64,000 nt of DNA from Pseudomonas sp. BN102 (GTDB lineage Bacteria; Pseudomonadota; Gammaproteobacteria; Pseudomonadales; Pseudomonadaceae), in assembly GCF_029871245.1 (NCBI RefSeq), contig NZ_SSON01000067.1, forward strand, positions 1-64,000, written 5' to 3'. A model generated the notes under the pieces. It was not told the origin of the DNA. It saw nothing but the letters and a program-made list of their open reading frames with translations, and ran no database searches. The position numbers and the translations under genes are program-made. This document shows positions 1-8,786 of the stretch, piece after piece. Each line of letters begins with the position of its first letter. Position 1 is the first letter of the stretch.

Positions 1-400
1 CATTGCCGCTGGCCGGCGTGTCTTCGGTGACAGCGACCGGACCGTCATTGGCGGCGGCGGGGGCATCGTTGACCGGGAAAACATCAGCAAAGCTCAGCTC
101 GCCGGTATCGGTAAGGTTGCCGTCGCTGACGGTGTAGGTGGCGGTCGGTACGGTACCGGTGTAGTTCGCCGCGGGAGTGAAGGTGTAGCTGCCGTTGGCA
201 TTGATCACCAGGGAACCGACGCCATTGATCACGGCAGTCTGGCCGGCCTGGTAGATGGAGCCGCCAACGTTGAACTGAGTAACGGTGAGGCTATCGCCAT
301 CGGCATCGCTGTCGTTGCTCAGCACATTGCCGCTGGCCGGAGTGTCTTCGGTGGCGGAAACGGGGCCGTCATTGGCTGCGGCCGGAGCGTCGTTCACCGG
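1..400 (-). repeat. Tandem 324-bp (108-residue) repeat units inside the adhesin gene
   Basis: The sequence beginning at position 1 recurs with few differences from position 325, giving a 324-bp period (108 residues) of cadherin/VCBS-like repeat. A third, diverged unit lies at about 600-650. Only the first repeats of the array are in the window. Confidence 0.85.
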
Positions 401-1222
401 GTTCACGCCTATGGTGACCGTGATGGTGTCAGTGCCACCTTTGCCGTCATCGACAATGGCGGTGAAGCTGTCGCTGCCGTTGAAGTCGCCGTTCGGCGTG
501 TAGGTGTAGGAGCCGTCCGGGTTGACCACCAGGGTGCCATTGCGCGGCCCGCTGTCCAGGCTGTAGGTGAGGGTGTCGCCATCCGGGTCGTTCGCACTCA
601 GCTGGCCCTGCACCGGTGTGTCTTCGTCGGTGGTAATGCTGGCGCCCTGGCCTTGCGGGGAGCTGTTCGGGCCATCCGGCACCGGAACGGTTTCGCTCGG
701 CAGGGAGTCCTGAGGCTGGGCGGCGACAAGCGGCAGCGCCTCTTCCTCGTCCAGCGCTTCGGTGGTCAGTGGTGCGGTGTCGGTGGCGAAGCCGATCGTG
801 GGGTCGACGTTCGCGGCGGTGGCATCCAGCATGACGAAGCTGTGGCCGCCGCCGGCGCCACCGCTGCCAGACGCGCCACTGGCACCCGCGCCGGCCGCGG
901 TGGCTTCGAGTTCCTTGGTCGGGTCGGCGCCAGCCTCGATCGCCTTCTGCAGCTGCGCTACGTCGTCGGCGGGAGTCTGGATTGCCAGCTGGGCGGGCGG
1001 GGCATCTGCAGCGGCAACGGCGTCACTCCATTGGCTGTCGCGACCCAGGTCGACGGTGCGGCCGTCGGTCAGTTCCAGGGTCGCCATGCCTTCATTGCCG
1101 GTCAGCAACTGGTCGCCCTTGAAGAGGCGATCGCCTTCCACGATCAAGCGTTGGAACCCCTCCGGCGACATGGCGTAGACCTGGCCAACAATGCTTTTGA
1201 CGATCGCAATAACACTGCTCAT
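1..1222 (-). CDS. lapA: LapA-like giant adhesin, N-terminal part (gene runs off the left edge)
   Basis: About 407 codons are open from an ATG at 1222 (AGGAGA nine bases upstream) to the window edge, with no stop. The first ~100 residues (MSSVIAIVKSIVGQVYAMSP) look like the retention module that holds LapA-type adhesins in their outer-membrane secretion pore. A TAAG motif at residues 108-111 matches the dialanine site cut by the periplasmic protease LapG in LapA. A Gly/Ala/Ser-rich linker follows, then cadherin/VCBS-like repeats (NDAPAAANDGPV, TEDTPASGNVLSNDSDADGD), two of them 324 bp apart. The family makes very large surface proteins for biofilm attachment, released when LapG cuts. The divergent lapEBC genes are its expected exporter. 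Total length and C-terminal RTX signal are not visible. Confidence 0.9.
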   Translation of the reverse strand, partial: MSSVIAIVKSIVGQVYAMSPEGFQRLIVEGDRLFKGDQLLTGNEGMATLELTDGRTVDLGRDSQWSDAVAAADAPPAQLAIQTPADDVAQLQKAIEAGADPTKELEATAAGAGASGASGSGGAGGGHSFVMLDATAANVDPTIGFATDTAPLTTEALDEEEALPLVAAQPQDSLPSETVPVPDGPNSSPQGQGASITTDEDTPVQGQLSANDPDGDTLTYSLDSGPRNGTLVVNPDGSYTYTPNGDFNGSDSFTAIVDDGKGGTDTITVTIGVNPVNDAPAAANDGPVSATEDTPASGNVLSNDSDADGDSLTVTQFNVGGSIYQAGQTAVINGVGSLVINANGSYTFTPAANYTGTVPTATYTVSDGNLTDTGELSFADVFPVNDAPAAANDGPVAVTEDTPASGN

Positions 1223-1573
1223 GGGGCGACTCTCCTGGAGTGACTTTCAGTTGGCTTGCCGTCGCTGGCGTCGTTGTTGTCGACGACCCAGCGCAGGACT
1301 GACATTCCCTTCTATGATTTAAGTACGTGGCACAAAGATGGCGCCAGAATATTGGCTTATTACGTTTGGTTATTGCGGTTATGCCAAAGTATTGACCAAT
1401 TGACTCTCATCCTAAACAATCAATTCAATGCTGTCACTTTGATATTTGCTTCCTCGTTTCAGGTCCTTCGGTGTGGCCTGGTTCACGAAGTCTGAAGGTG
1501 AACGAGAAGCGCTTTCGGCAGGTTTCCGGCGAGGTTTCCGGGCCTTCAATTCAATGAAAAGGATGCCAAGAAC
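1223..1573. promoter_or_regulatory. Divergent lapA/lapE intergenic region (351 bp)
   Basis: No gene is visible here. The part from about 1310 to 1450 is clearly more AT-rich than its surroundings, as expected of a divergent promoter region. On the plus strand TGGCAC-N5-TGGC at 1328-1342 resembles a sigma-54 element with one mismatch, but this could be chance. Ribosome-binding sites for lapA (minus) and lapE (plus) lie at the two ends. Confidence 0.5.
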
Positions 1574-2926
1574 ATGCGTTTGCGTTTCTCATCGGTTCTT
1601 CCGTTCGCCCTGGTCGCAAGCCTTCCAGCCCAAGCCCAGACCCTCTCCGAGGCCATGCAACGGGCCATGGACGTCCACCCGGAGGTCCAGGCCGGGGCTA
1701 ACAGCCGCCTGTCGGCCGACAAACAGTTGCAGGCTGCCAAGGGTGGCTATCTCCCCTCCGTGGACCTATTGGGCGGATACGGCCGTGAAGGCACCGACAA
1801 CACCACGACTCGCGCTACAGGCGATGACCACTGGGAGACCCTGAACCGTGGCGAGTCCCGCCTGCGCCTGCAGCAGATGGTGTTCGACGGTTTCGCGACC
1901 AAGAACGAGGTTGGCCGCCAACAGGCCACCGTGAATTCCCGTGCCTACGCCTTGCTCGGCACCTCCGAGCGCACCGCGCTGGATGTGGCCCAGGTCTATA
2001 TCGACGTGCTGCGCCGCCAGGAGATGGTGCGCCTGGCCCAGGAGAACCTGCGCAGCCACGAGCGCATCTTCGACCAGATCAGCCTGCGCAGTGAGCGTGG
2101 GGTAGGGCGCCTGGCGGACCAGGATCAGGCCGAAGCGCGCCTGGCCCAGGCCCGCAACAATCTGATCACCGAGCAGACCAACCTCAGCGACGCCCGCACC
2201 AACTACTACAGCGTGGTGGGCATGGACCCGGCCGACCTGAGCGAACCGGCGGGCTTGCCGGGACAGCTTCCGGACTCCCTCGAGGCGGCCCGGCAGGCGC
2301 TCCAGGCCAATAGCCCGATCCTGCGTTCCGCGGAGTCCGACGTCGCCGCGGCCGAAAAGCAGTACGAGGCGGCCAAGTCGTTCTTCTATCCCCGCTTCGA
2401 CGCCGAATTGTCCCGTGGGGCGGACAATGACCTGGACGGCGAGAACGGCCATTCCAACGACTGGCAGGCTATGTTGCGCATGCGTTACAACTTGTTCGCC
2501 GGTGGCAGCAACAAGGCGGACCTGGAGTCCAAGGCCTACCAGATCAACGAGGCGCTGGATATCCGCAACAACGCCATGCGGGTCCTGAACGAAGACCTGG
2601 GACTGTCCTGGAACGCGCTGAACAACGCCCGCGAGCAGGTGCCGATCGCCCAGCAGTACGTCGATTACAGCACCCGCGTGCGCGAGTCCTACCAGAAGCA
2701 ATTCAGCATCGGCGAGCGCACCCTGCTCGACCTGCTGGACAGCGAGAACGAGCTTTTCACCGCTTCCCGTCGACTGGTCGATTTGCGCTACACCGAGCTG
2801 TTTACTCAGTACCGGATCAAAGCAACCCTAGGCGAGTTGCTGAAGAGCCAGGGAGTGGTGGCACCGATGGCATCGGTCGTACAGACCGAACTGAAGCCGC
2901 AGGCAACCCTTCCCGGCTTGAACTAG
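1574..2926 (+). CDS. lapE: TolC-family outer membrane protein of the adhesin type I secretion system (LapE-like)
   Basis: 450 residues, the usual TolC size. A Sec signal peptide (MRLRFSSVLPFALVASLPAQA) precedes the TolC/OEP pattern LSEAMQRAMDVHPEVQAG, and two alpha-helical hairpin repeats rich in Ala/Gln/Asn follow. It would form the outer-membrane channel that exports the adhesin and in which a LapA-type retention module stays lodged. It is divergent from lapA and followed 112 bp later by lapB-lapC, so channel, ATPase and adaptor form one export set. Function is inferred from family and context. Confidence 0.9.
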   Translation: MRLRFSSVLPFALVASLPAQAQTLSEAMQRAMDVHPEVQAGANSRLSADKQLQAAKGGYLPSVDLLGGYGREGTDNTTTRATGDDHWETLNRGESRLRLQQMVFDGFATKNEVGRQQATVNSRAYALLGTSERTALDVAQVYIDVLRRQEMVRLAQENLRSHERIFDQISLRSERGVGRLADQDQAEARLAQARNNLITEQTNLSDARTNYYSVVGMDPADLSEPAGLPGQLPDSLEAARQALQANSPILRSAESDVAAAEKQYEAAKSFFYPRFDAELSRGADNDLDGENGHSNDWQAMLRMRYNLFAGGSNKADLESKAYQINEALDIRNNAMRVLNEDLGLSWNALNNAREQVPIAQQYVDYSTRVRESYQKQFSIGERTLLDLLDSENELFTASRRLVDLRYTELFTQYRIKATLGELLKSQGVVAPMASVVQTELKPQATLPGLN

Positions 2927-3038
2927 GAACCTGACTCGGATCTGCACGGCAGAGGTGGGATTGCTCCCGTCCCACCTGCGCCCGCGAGGTCCGGCCTAGG
3001 CCCTGTCTCCCGACGAACCCAGAGCAGAGTATCCAGGC

Positions 3039-5195
3039 GTGGATCCAGAAGTCAGTCGCGTACAAGTCAACATCGATCCCCGCGGGCAGCATGACGATCC
3101 CTTGCTGGATTCGCTGCTGTCCCTCTGCAAGCTGCACCGCAAACCTGCCAACCGGGCCATGCTCACCAGTGGCCTGCCGCTGCCCAGGCAACGCCTGACC
3201 GTCGAGTTGCTCCCCCGCGCGGCGGCTCGGGCCGGCTTGCAAGGGCGCCTGTTGCAGCGGCGCCTGGAGCAGATTCCGAAGATCGCCATGCCGGCGCTAC
3301 TGCTGCTGAAGGAAAGCCGCTGCGCGGTGATCCTCGGCTGGGACGCCGATGGCGGTGCGCGCCTGCTGCTCAGCGAAAGCGATGGCGGCGAAGTGAAGGT
3401 CGCCCGCGACCTGCTGGAGGAGGATTACAGTGGCCAGGTGTTCTTCGCCCAGCCCCAGCACAAGTACGACCTCCACCAGGGCAGCCTGATCCCGCGTACC
3501 CAATCCTGGTTCCGCGACACCCTCAAGCGTTCCCGCTGGCTCTACATGGATGCGGTCGCCGCCAGCCTGCTGATTAACCTGATCGGCCTCGGTGCGCCGC
3601 TCTTCGTGATGAACGTCTACGACCGCGTGGTACCCAACCAGGCCGTCGCCACCCTCTGGGTCCTGGCCATTGGCATTTCCGGCGCCTACATCTTCGACCT
3701 GCTGCTCAAGACCATGCGCGGTCTGTGCCTGGACCTGGCCGGCAAGAAGACCGACCTGATCATCTCCGCCACCCTGTTCGAGCGGATCGTCGGCATGGCG
3801 ATGAAGTACCGTCCGATGCGGGTCGGCAGCTTTGCCCAGAACATCCACGAATTCCAGACACTGCGGGACTTCCTCGCCTCGCTGACCCTGACCAGCGTCA
3901 TCGACCTGCCCTTCACCCTGTTGATCCTCCTGGTGATCGGCATGCTCGGCGGACATCTGGTCTGGGTGCCGCTGCTGGCCTTCCCCCTGGCCATGGGCAT
4001 CAGTTGGCTGTTGCAGAAGCCGCTGGTGGCGACCATGGACCGCACCATGGCGCTGGCCGCCGAACGCCAGTCGAGCCTGATCGAAACCCTTTCCGGCCTC
4101 GATGCGGTGAAGGTCAACAACGCCGAGAGCGACCGCCAATATCTCTGGGAACAGACCATCGGCACCCTCGGCCGTCTCGAACTGCGGGTGAAGATGCTCT
4201 CCAGCCTGGCGATGAACCTCACCCTGATGATCCAGCAGCTGGCGGGCGTGGTGATGATAGTCGCCGGCGTCTACCTGATCATGGCCGGCGACCTCAGTAT
4301 GGGCGGCCTGATCGCCTGCTACATGCTCAACGGTCGCGCCCTCGGTCCGCTGACCCAGCTGTCCGGCCTGTTCACCCGCTACCAGCAGGCGCGCCTGACC
4401 ATGCACTCGGTGGACCAGATGATGGACCTGCCGCAGGAGCGCCAGGAGGGCGAGCAGCCCCTGGTCCGCTCCAAGCTGCAGGGCAGCCTCGAGCTGCGCC
4501 AGGTCAACTTCACCTATCCGCACCAGCAGACCCCCGCCCTGAGCGAAGTCAACCTGATCATTCGCCCGGGCGAGAAGATCGGCATCATTGGCCGCAGCGG
4601 CTCGGGTAAGAGTTCCCTGGCCAAGCTTATCGTCGGGCTCTACCAGGCCGACTCGGGCAGCCTGCTGGTGGACGGCACCGACATCCGCCAACTGGACGTC
4701 AGCGAGCTGCGCCACAACATCGGTTACGTGCCCCAGGACATCCAGTTGTTCAGCGGCACCCTGCGCGACAACCTGGTGTCCGGCGCCCGCTACGTCGAGG
4801 ACGAACTGGTGCTGCAGGCGGCGGAACTCTCCGGCGTGCACGAGTTCGCCAGTCTGCATCCGCAGGGTTATGAGCTGCAGGTTGGCGAGCGCGGCCAGAA
4901 CCTTTCGGGCGGTCAGCGGCAGAACGTTGCCCTGGCCCGCGCGTTGCTGCTGGACCCGCCCATACTGCTGCTAGACGAGCCCACCAGTTCCATGGACAAC
5001 CCCGGCGAAGAGCGCCTGAAAGAGCGCCTGACCGCCATGATCGCCAACAAGACCCTGCTGCTGGTCACCCACCGCGCCTCCATGCTCTCGCTGGTGGATC
5101 GGCTGCTTATCGTCGACCGTGGCCGGGTCATCGCCGACGGTCCGAAGGACGCGGTAATGGAAGCGCTGAAGAAGGGGCAGATCAGTGTCGCATAA
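3039..5195 (+). CDS. lapB: Type I secretion permease/ATPase (LapB-like)
   Basis: 718 residues from a GTG start. The N-terminal ~150 residues form a C39-peptidase-like domain without a recognisable catalytic Cys/His pair, as in RTX exporters that bind rather than cut their substrate. A six-helix ABC transmembrane domain follows, then an ATPase domain: Walker A GRSGSGKSS at about 518, signature LSGGQRQ at about 622, Walker B ILLLDEPTS at about 642. It would energise inner-membrane passage of the adhesin. The stop overlaps lapC by 11 bp, so translation is probably coupled. No obvious ribosome-binding site fits the GTG, but the downstream reading matches the family from its first residues. Confidence 0.93.
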   Translation: MDPEVSRVQVNIDPRGQHDDPLLDSLLSLCKLHRKPANRAMLTSGLPLPRQRLTVELLPRAAARAGLQGRLLQRRLEQIPKIAMPALLLLKESRCAVILGWDADGGARLLLSESDGGEVKVARDLLEEDYSGQVFFAQPQHKYDLHQGSLIPRTQSWFRDTLKRSRWLYMDAVAASLLINLIGLGAPLFVMNVYDRVVPNQAVATLWVLAIGISGAYIFDLLLKTMRGLCLDLAGKKTDLIISATLFERIVGMAMKYRPMRVGSFAQNIHEFQTLRDFLASLTLTSVIDLPFTLLILLVIGMLGGHLVWVPLLAFPLAMGISWLLQKPLVATMDRTMALAAERQSSLIETLSGLDAVKVNNAESDRQYLWEQTIGTLGRLELRVKMLSSLAMNLTLMIQQLAGVVMIVAGVYLIMAGDLSMGGLIACYMLNGRALGPLTQLSGLFTRYQQARLTMHSVDQMMDLPQERQEGEQPLVRSKLQGSLELRQVNFTYPHQQTPALSEVNLIIRPGEKIGIIGRSGSGKSSLAKLIVGLYQADSGSLLVDGTDIRQLDVSELRHNIGYVPQDIQLFSGTLRDNLVSGARYVEDELVLQAAELSGVHEFASLHPQGYELQVGERGQNLSGGQRQNVALARALLLDPPILLLDEPTSSMDNPGEERLKERLTAMIANKTLLLVTHRASMLSLVDRLLIVDRGRVIADGPKDAVMEALKKGQISVA

Positions 5196-6543
5196 GGGTT
5201 TCGGCGTGCTTCGCCAGTATTTCAAGGGCAGCGAATCTTTGTCGGACCAGCCCCTGCCGGAGGTCAACAAGGCGTTGGTGGAGGACGCGCCGCGCGTAGT
5301 GCGCCTGACCATCTGGACGCTCATCGGCTTCACCCTGTTCATGCTGGTCTGGGCGCATCTCGCTCAGGTGGACGAGGTCACCCGTGGCGATGGCAAGGCC
5401 ATTCCCTCGTCCAAGTTGCAGAAGGTGCAGAACCTCGAGGGCGGCATCGTCTCCGAACTGTTCGTCCGCGAGGGGCAGGTGGTGGAAATAGGCGACCCGC
5501 TGCTGCGCCTGGACCCAACCCGTTTCCAATCCAACGTCGGTGAGACCGAGGCCGACCGCACCGCCATGCTGTTGCGAGTCGAGCGCCTGAGCGCCGAAGT
5601 CGAGGATCGTGCGTTGCGGATCTCGGAAGAAGTTCGCAAGCTTGTGCCCGAGCAGGCGGCCAGCGAGGAAGCCCTCTACCGCAGCCGCCAGCAGCAGCTG
5701 CAGGACGAGGTGGCCGGCCTTGAAGAGCAACTGGTGCAACGGCAGCAGGAGCTGCGCGAGTTCGTCTCCAAGCAGGGCCAGTACCGCAACAGCCTGCAGC
5801 TGCTGCGTCAGGAGATCGCCATCTCCGAGCCGCTGGTGGCCCAGGGCGCCATTTCCAAGGTGGAGGTCCTGCGCCTGCGCCGAGCCGAGGTGGAGAACCG
5901 TGGCGAACTGGAGGCCACTGGCCTTGCCATTCCCCGAGCCGAGTCGGCGATCAAGGAAGTGGAACGCAAGATCGCCGAGACCCGCTCGCGCTTCCGCAGC
6001 GAGGCGCTGACCCAGCTCAACGAGGCGCGTACCGACCTGAGCAAGGCCAATGCCACCGGCAGGGCGCTGGAGGACAGGGTCAAGCGCACCCTGGTCACCT
6101 CGCCTGTGCGCGGCATCGTCAAGCAACTGCTGGTCAACACCATTGGCGGAGTGATCCAGCCGGGCAGCGACCTGGTGGAGATAGTGCCGCTGGACGACAC
6201 CTTGCTGGTGGAAGCACGGATCAGGCCCCAGGACATCGCCTTCCTGCATCCGGGGCAGCACGCCATGGTCAAGTTCACCGCCTACGACTACACCATCTAC
6301 GGCGGATTGCCGGGCGAGCTGGAGCAGATCGGCGCCGACACCATCACCGACGACGAAGGCAACAGCTTCTACCTGATCAAGCTGCGTACCCAGAAGAGCC
6401 ACCTGGGCACCGACGAGAACCCGCTGCTGATCATTCCCGGGATGGTCGCCTCGGTCGACATCATGACCGGCAAGAAGAGCATCCTCAGCTACCTGCTCAA
6501 ACCCATCATCCGGGCCAAGGCCGAGGCGCTTCGCGAGCGCTGA
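5185..6543 (+). CDS. lapC: HlyD-family membrane fusion protein (LapC-like)
   Basis: 452 residues from a GTG overlapping the end of lapB. A short cytoplasmic segment is followed by one membrane helix (about residues 35-57, WTLIGFTLFMLVWAHL), a lipoyl half-motif (KLQKVQNLEGGIVSELFVREGQ), a long coiled-coil hairpin rich in Glu/Arg/Gln, and a second lipoyl and beta-barrel part (TSPVRGIVKQLLVNTIGGVI). It would bridge the LapB ATPase and the LapE channel across the periplasm. Together with lapE and lapB it completes a type I secretion system beside its probable substrate. lapD and lapG are not in the window. Confidence 0.93.
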   Translation: MSHKGFGVLRQYFKGSESLSDQPLPEVNKALVEDAPRVVRLTIWTLIGFTLFMLVWAHLAQVDEVTRGDGKAIPSSKLQKVQNLEGGIVSELFVREGQVVEIGDPLLRLDPTRFQSNVGETEADRTAMLLRVERLSAEVEDRALRISEEVRKLVPEQAASEEALYRSRQQQLQDEVAGLEEQLVQRQQELREFVSKQGQYRNSLQLLRQEIAISEPLVAQGAISKVEVLRLRRAEVENRGELEATGLAIPRAESAIKEVERKIAETRSRFRSEALTQLNEARTDLSKANATGRALEDRVKRTLVTSPVRGIVKQLLVNTIGGVIQPGSDLVEIVPLDDTLLVEARIRPQDIAFLHPGQHAMVKFTAYDYTIYGGLPGELEQIGADTITDDEGNSFYLIKLRTQKSHLGTDENPLLIIPGMVASVDIMTGKKSILSYLLKPIIRAKAEALRER

Positions 6544-6546
6544 TCC

Positions 6547-6650
6547 CGTAGGTTGGTGCTGAGCCTGCGAAGCCCAACATTGGGTGGCAGGGCGTCTCGG
6601 CAGTGCTGCGCGCCCCTTGTTGGGCTTCGCTGCGCTCTGCCCAACCTACG
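6547..6650. repeat. Interspersed GTAGGTTGG palindromic repeat
   Basis: The element begins CGTAGGTTGG and ends CCAACCTACG, with inner inverted segments GCGAAGCCCAACA and TGTTGGGCTTCGC. Related copies lie at 46783-46812, 54387-54474 and, degenerate, 61517-61550. It fills the space after lapC and before the convergent mmsB-like gene, and the strong hairpin may also end transcription. Confidence 0.8.
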
Positions 6651-6731
6651 CTTGCCGTCTCGTTCCGGCCGAAGCCCGGATGAAATCCGGGAATTGCGCG
6701 GCTGATCGTGCATGGTGCGGGAGACTCAGCG

Positions 6732-7616
6732 TCACTCGGTGAACAGCTTCTGCACCACCGAGAAATCCTTCTTGCCCTTGCCCTGCTTGAGCAGCAGGCG
6801 ATAGAGCTGCAGCGCCAGGGCGCCCATGGGGGTGCTGCTGAGGCTGTTCTGCGCGGTTTCCTGGGCGAGGCCAAGGTCCTTGGCCATCAGCTCGGCCATG
6901 AAGCCGCCTTCGTATTCCTTGCTCGCCGGCGCGTTGGGCATCACCCCCGGCCAGGGGTTGTAGCGCTCCAGCACCCAGTTGCCGCCCGAGCTCTGGCGCA
7001 TGATTTCGGCGAGGATGGTTGGGTCCAGGCCATTGGCTACGCCCAGGGCCATGGATTCGGCGGTGCCGATCATCTGCACCGCCAGCAACTGGTTGTTGCA
7101 CACCTTGGCCACCTGTCCAGCGCCGTCGGGGCCGGCGTGGAAGATGTTCTTGCCCATGGCTTCGAATATCGGCCGCGCCTTCTCCAGCGCCGCCGCCTCG
7201 CCGCCGACCATGAAGGTCAGGGTACCGGCCGCGGCGCCGGCGGTGCCGCCAGACACCGGGGCGTCCAGCAGCTCGATACCGCGTACCTTGGCCGCCGCGT
7301 GTACCTTGCGCGCGGACTCGGGGGCGATGGTGGAGCACTCCAGCACCAGGCTGCCCGGAGCGATGGACTGCAGCAGACCGCCTTCGCCCAGCAGCAAGCC
7401 TTCCACATGCTTGCTGGCGGGCAGCATGGTGATCACCACCTGCGCACTGCTGACGGCGTCCCGCGCATCCCGCGCCGGCCTGGCGCCTTCGGCGGCCAGT
7501 TCGTCGACGGCCGCCTGCACCAGGTCGTAGGTCGCGAGCGTGTGGCCCGCCTTGAGCAGGTTGCGGGCCATGGGCAGGCCCATATGGCCGAGTCCGATAA
7601 AGGCGATCTTGCTCAT
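6732..7616 (-). CDS. mmsB: 3-hydroxyisobutyrate dehydrogenase family protein (MmsB-like)
   Basis: 294 residues. The N-terminus is a Rossmann NAD-binding motif (FIGLGHMGLPMARNLLKAGH), followed by the substrate-binding signature DAPVSGGTAGAAAGTLTFMVGG and the catalytic-Lys region GAGQVAKVCNNQL of beta-hydroxyacid dehydrogenases. It would oxidise 3-hydroxyisobutyrate to methylmalonate semialdehyde in valine breakdown. It is last in a minus-strand cluster holding every other distal valine step. The apparent P. aeruginosa counterpart (PA0743) has been studied as an NAD-dependent L-serine dehydrogenase, so substrate range may be broader. Confidence 0.88.
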   Translation of the reverse strand: MSKIAFIGLGHMGLPMARNLLKAGHTLATYDLVQAAVDELAAEGARPARDARDAVSSAQVVITMLPASKHVEGLLLGEGGLLQSIAPGSLVLECSTIAPESARKVHAAAKVRGIELLDAPVSGGTAGAAAGTLTFMVGGEAAALEKARPIFEAMGKNIFHAGPDGAGQVAKVCNNQLLAVQMIGTAESMALGVANGLDPTILAEIMRQSSGGNWVLERYNPWPGVMPNAPASKEYEGGFMAELMAKDLGLAQETAQNSLSSTPMGALALQLYRLLLKQGKGKKDFSVVQKLFTE

Positions 7617-7659
7617 CGTGCTTCTCCTTGGCCGGGGCCGCGCGGCTGCCGGCTGGTTG

Positions 7660-8763
7660 TCAGAGATCGTCCAGCGGGTGCCGGCCTTCCCACACCGGCT
7701 CGAAATGGGCGTCGATCACCGCCCGCGGAATCGCCGCCACATCCGGCCAGTGCCAGCGCGGTGCGTTGTCCTTGTCGATCAGCCGGGCACGCACGCCTTC
7801 GGGGAATTCCGGATGGCGGCAGCAGTTCAGGCTCATGGCGTATTCCATGCGGAAGACTTCGGCCAGCGAAAGGTGCTTTGCCCGGCGGATCTGCTCCCAG
7901 ACCAGGTGGGCAGTGAGCGGGCAGCCGGCGGCCAGGGTCTTGGCGGCGCGAGCCAGGGGCACGTCGCTGTCGTGCTGCAAGGCGGTCATGGCCTTCCAGG
8001 CGGCAGGCAGGTCGGCCACGTCCAGCAGCTCGTCGATGCGCTTGCGCCGCGGCAGCCACTGGGCTTCCGGCAACTGGCCGCGGGCTTCGTGTTCCAGCGC
8101 CTTGAGCAGGCTGTTGAGCTGGGTCCGGGACTTGTCCTGCCAGTTGAGCTGCACCAGGCCATTGATCAGGGCGTCCTGCTGGTCTTCCAGGAGGAAGCGG
8201 TCGGCCAGGTCCAGGTCCAGGGCGTCATGGGCGTTGATGGCGCTGGCACCCAGGCCGAGGAAGAGGCCGAGCTTGCCCGGCAGGCGGGCGAGGAACCAGC
8301 TGCCGCCGACATCGGGGTAGAGGCCGATGTTGATTTCCGGCATGCCGAGGCGGCTGGAGGGCGTGACGATGCGGATCGCAGCGCCCTGCATCAGGCCCAT
8401 GCCGCCGCCCAATACATGGCCGTGGGCCCAGCAGATCAGCGGCTTGGGATAGGTGTGGATGCGGTGGTCGAGGCGGTATTCGTCGGCGAAGAAGCGGCCC
8501 GCCAGCGGCGGCACTACGCCCGGGTGCTCGCGGCAGGCGTCCACCAGATGGCGCACGTCGCCACCGGCGCAGAAGGCCTTGGGCCCGTTGCCGCGCAGCA
8601 GCACGCAGACGATCTCCGGGTCCTTGGCCCAGGCGCGCAATTTCGCATCCAGGGCTTCGATCATCGGCAGGGACAGGGCATTCAGGCTCGCTTCGGCATC
8701 CAGGCTGGCGATGCCGATGCGGGCGCCATGCAGGCCGTTGCGTTCTTCGAAACTCACATTCAT
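7660..8763 (-). CDS. Enoyl-CoA hydratase/isomerase family, probable 3-hydroxyisobutyryl-CoA hydrolase
   Basis: 367 residues from the ATG at 8763 (MNVSFEERNG). An in-frame ATG at 8790, overlapping the upstream stop, would add nine residues and cannot be excluded. The crotonase oxyanion-hole segments are visible (LLRGNGPKAFCAGGDVRHLVD and GHVLGGGMGLMQGA), as is MPEINIGLYPDVGGSWFLARL, characteristic of 3-hydroxyisobutyryl-CoA hydrolases. The length (~360) also fits hydrolases better than the ~260-residue hydratases. It would release 3-hydroxyisobutyrate from its CoA ester, between the neighbouring hydratase and the dehydrogenase. Confidence 0.87.
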   Translation of the reverse strand: MNVSFEERNGLHGARIGIASLDAEASLNALSLPMIEALDAKLRAWAKDPEIVCVLLRGNGPKAFCAGGDVRHLVDACREHPGVVPPLAGRFFADEYRLDHRIHTYPKPLICWAHGHVLGGGMGLMQGAAIRIVTPSSRLGMPEINIGLYPDVGGSWFLARLPGKLGLFLGLGASAINAHDALDLDLADRFLLEDQQDALINGLVQLNWQDKSRTQLNSLLKALEHEARGQLPEAQWLPRRKRIDELLDVADLPAAWKAMTALQHDSDVPLARAAKTLAAGCPLTAHLVWEQIRRAKHLSLAEVFRMEYAMSLNCCRHPEFPEGVRARLIDKDNAPRWHWPDVAAIPRAVIDAHFEPVWEGRHPLDDL

Positions 8764-8786
8764 GGTCGTTCTCGTCGGGCTCTCGA

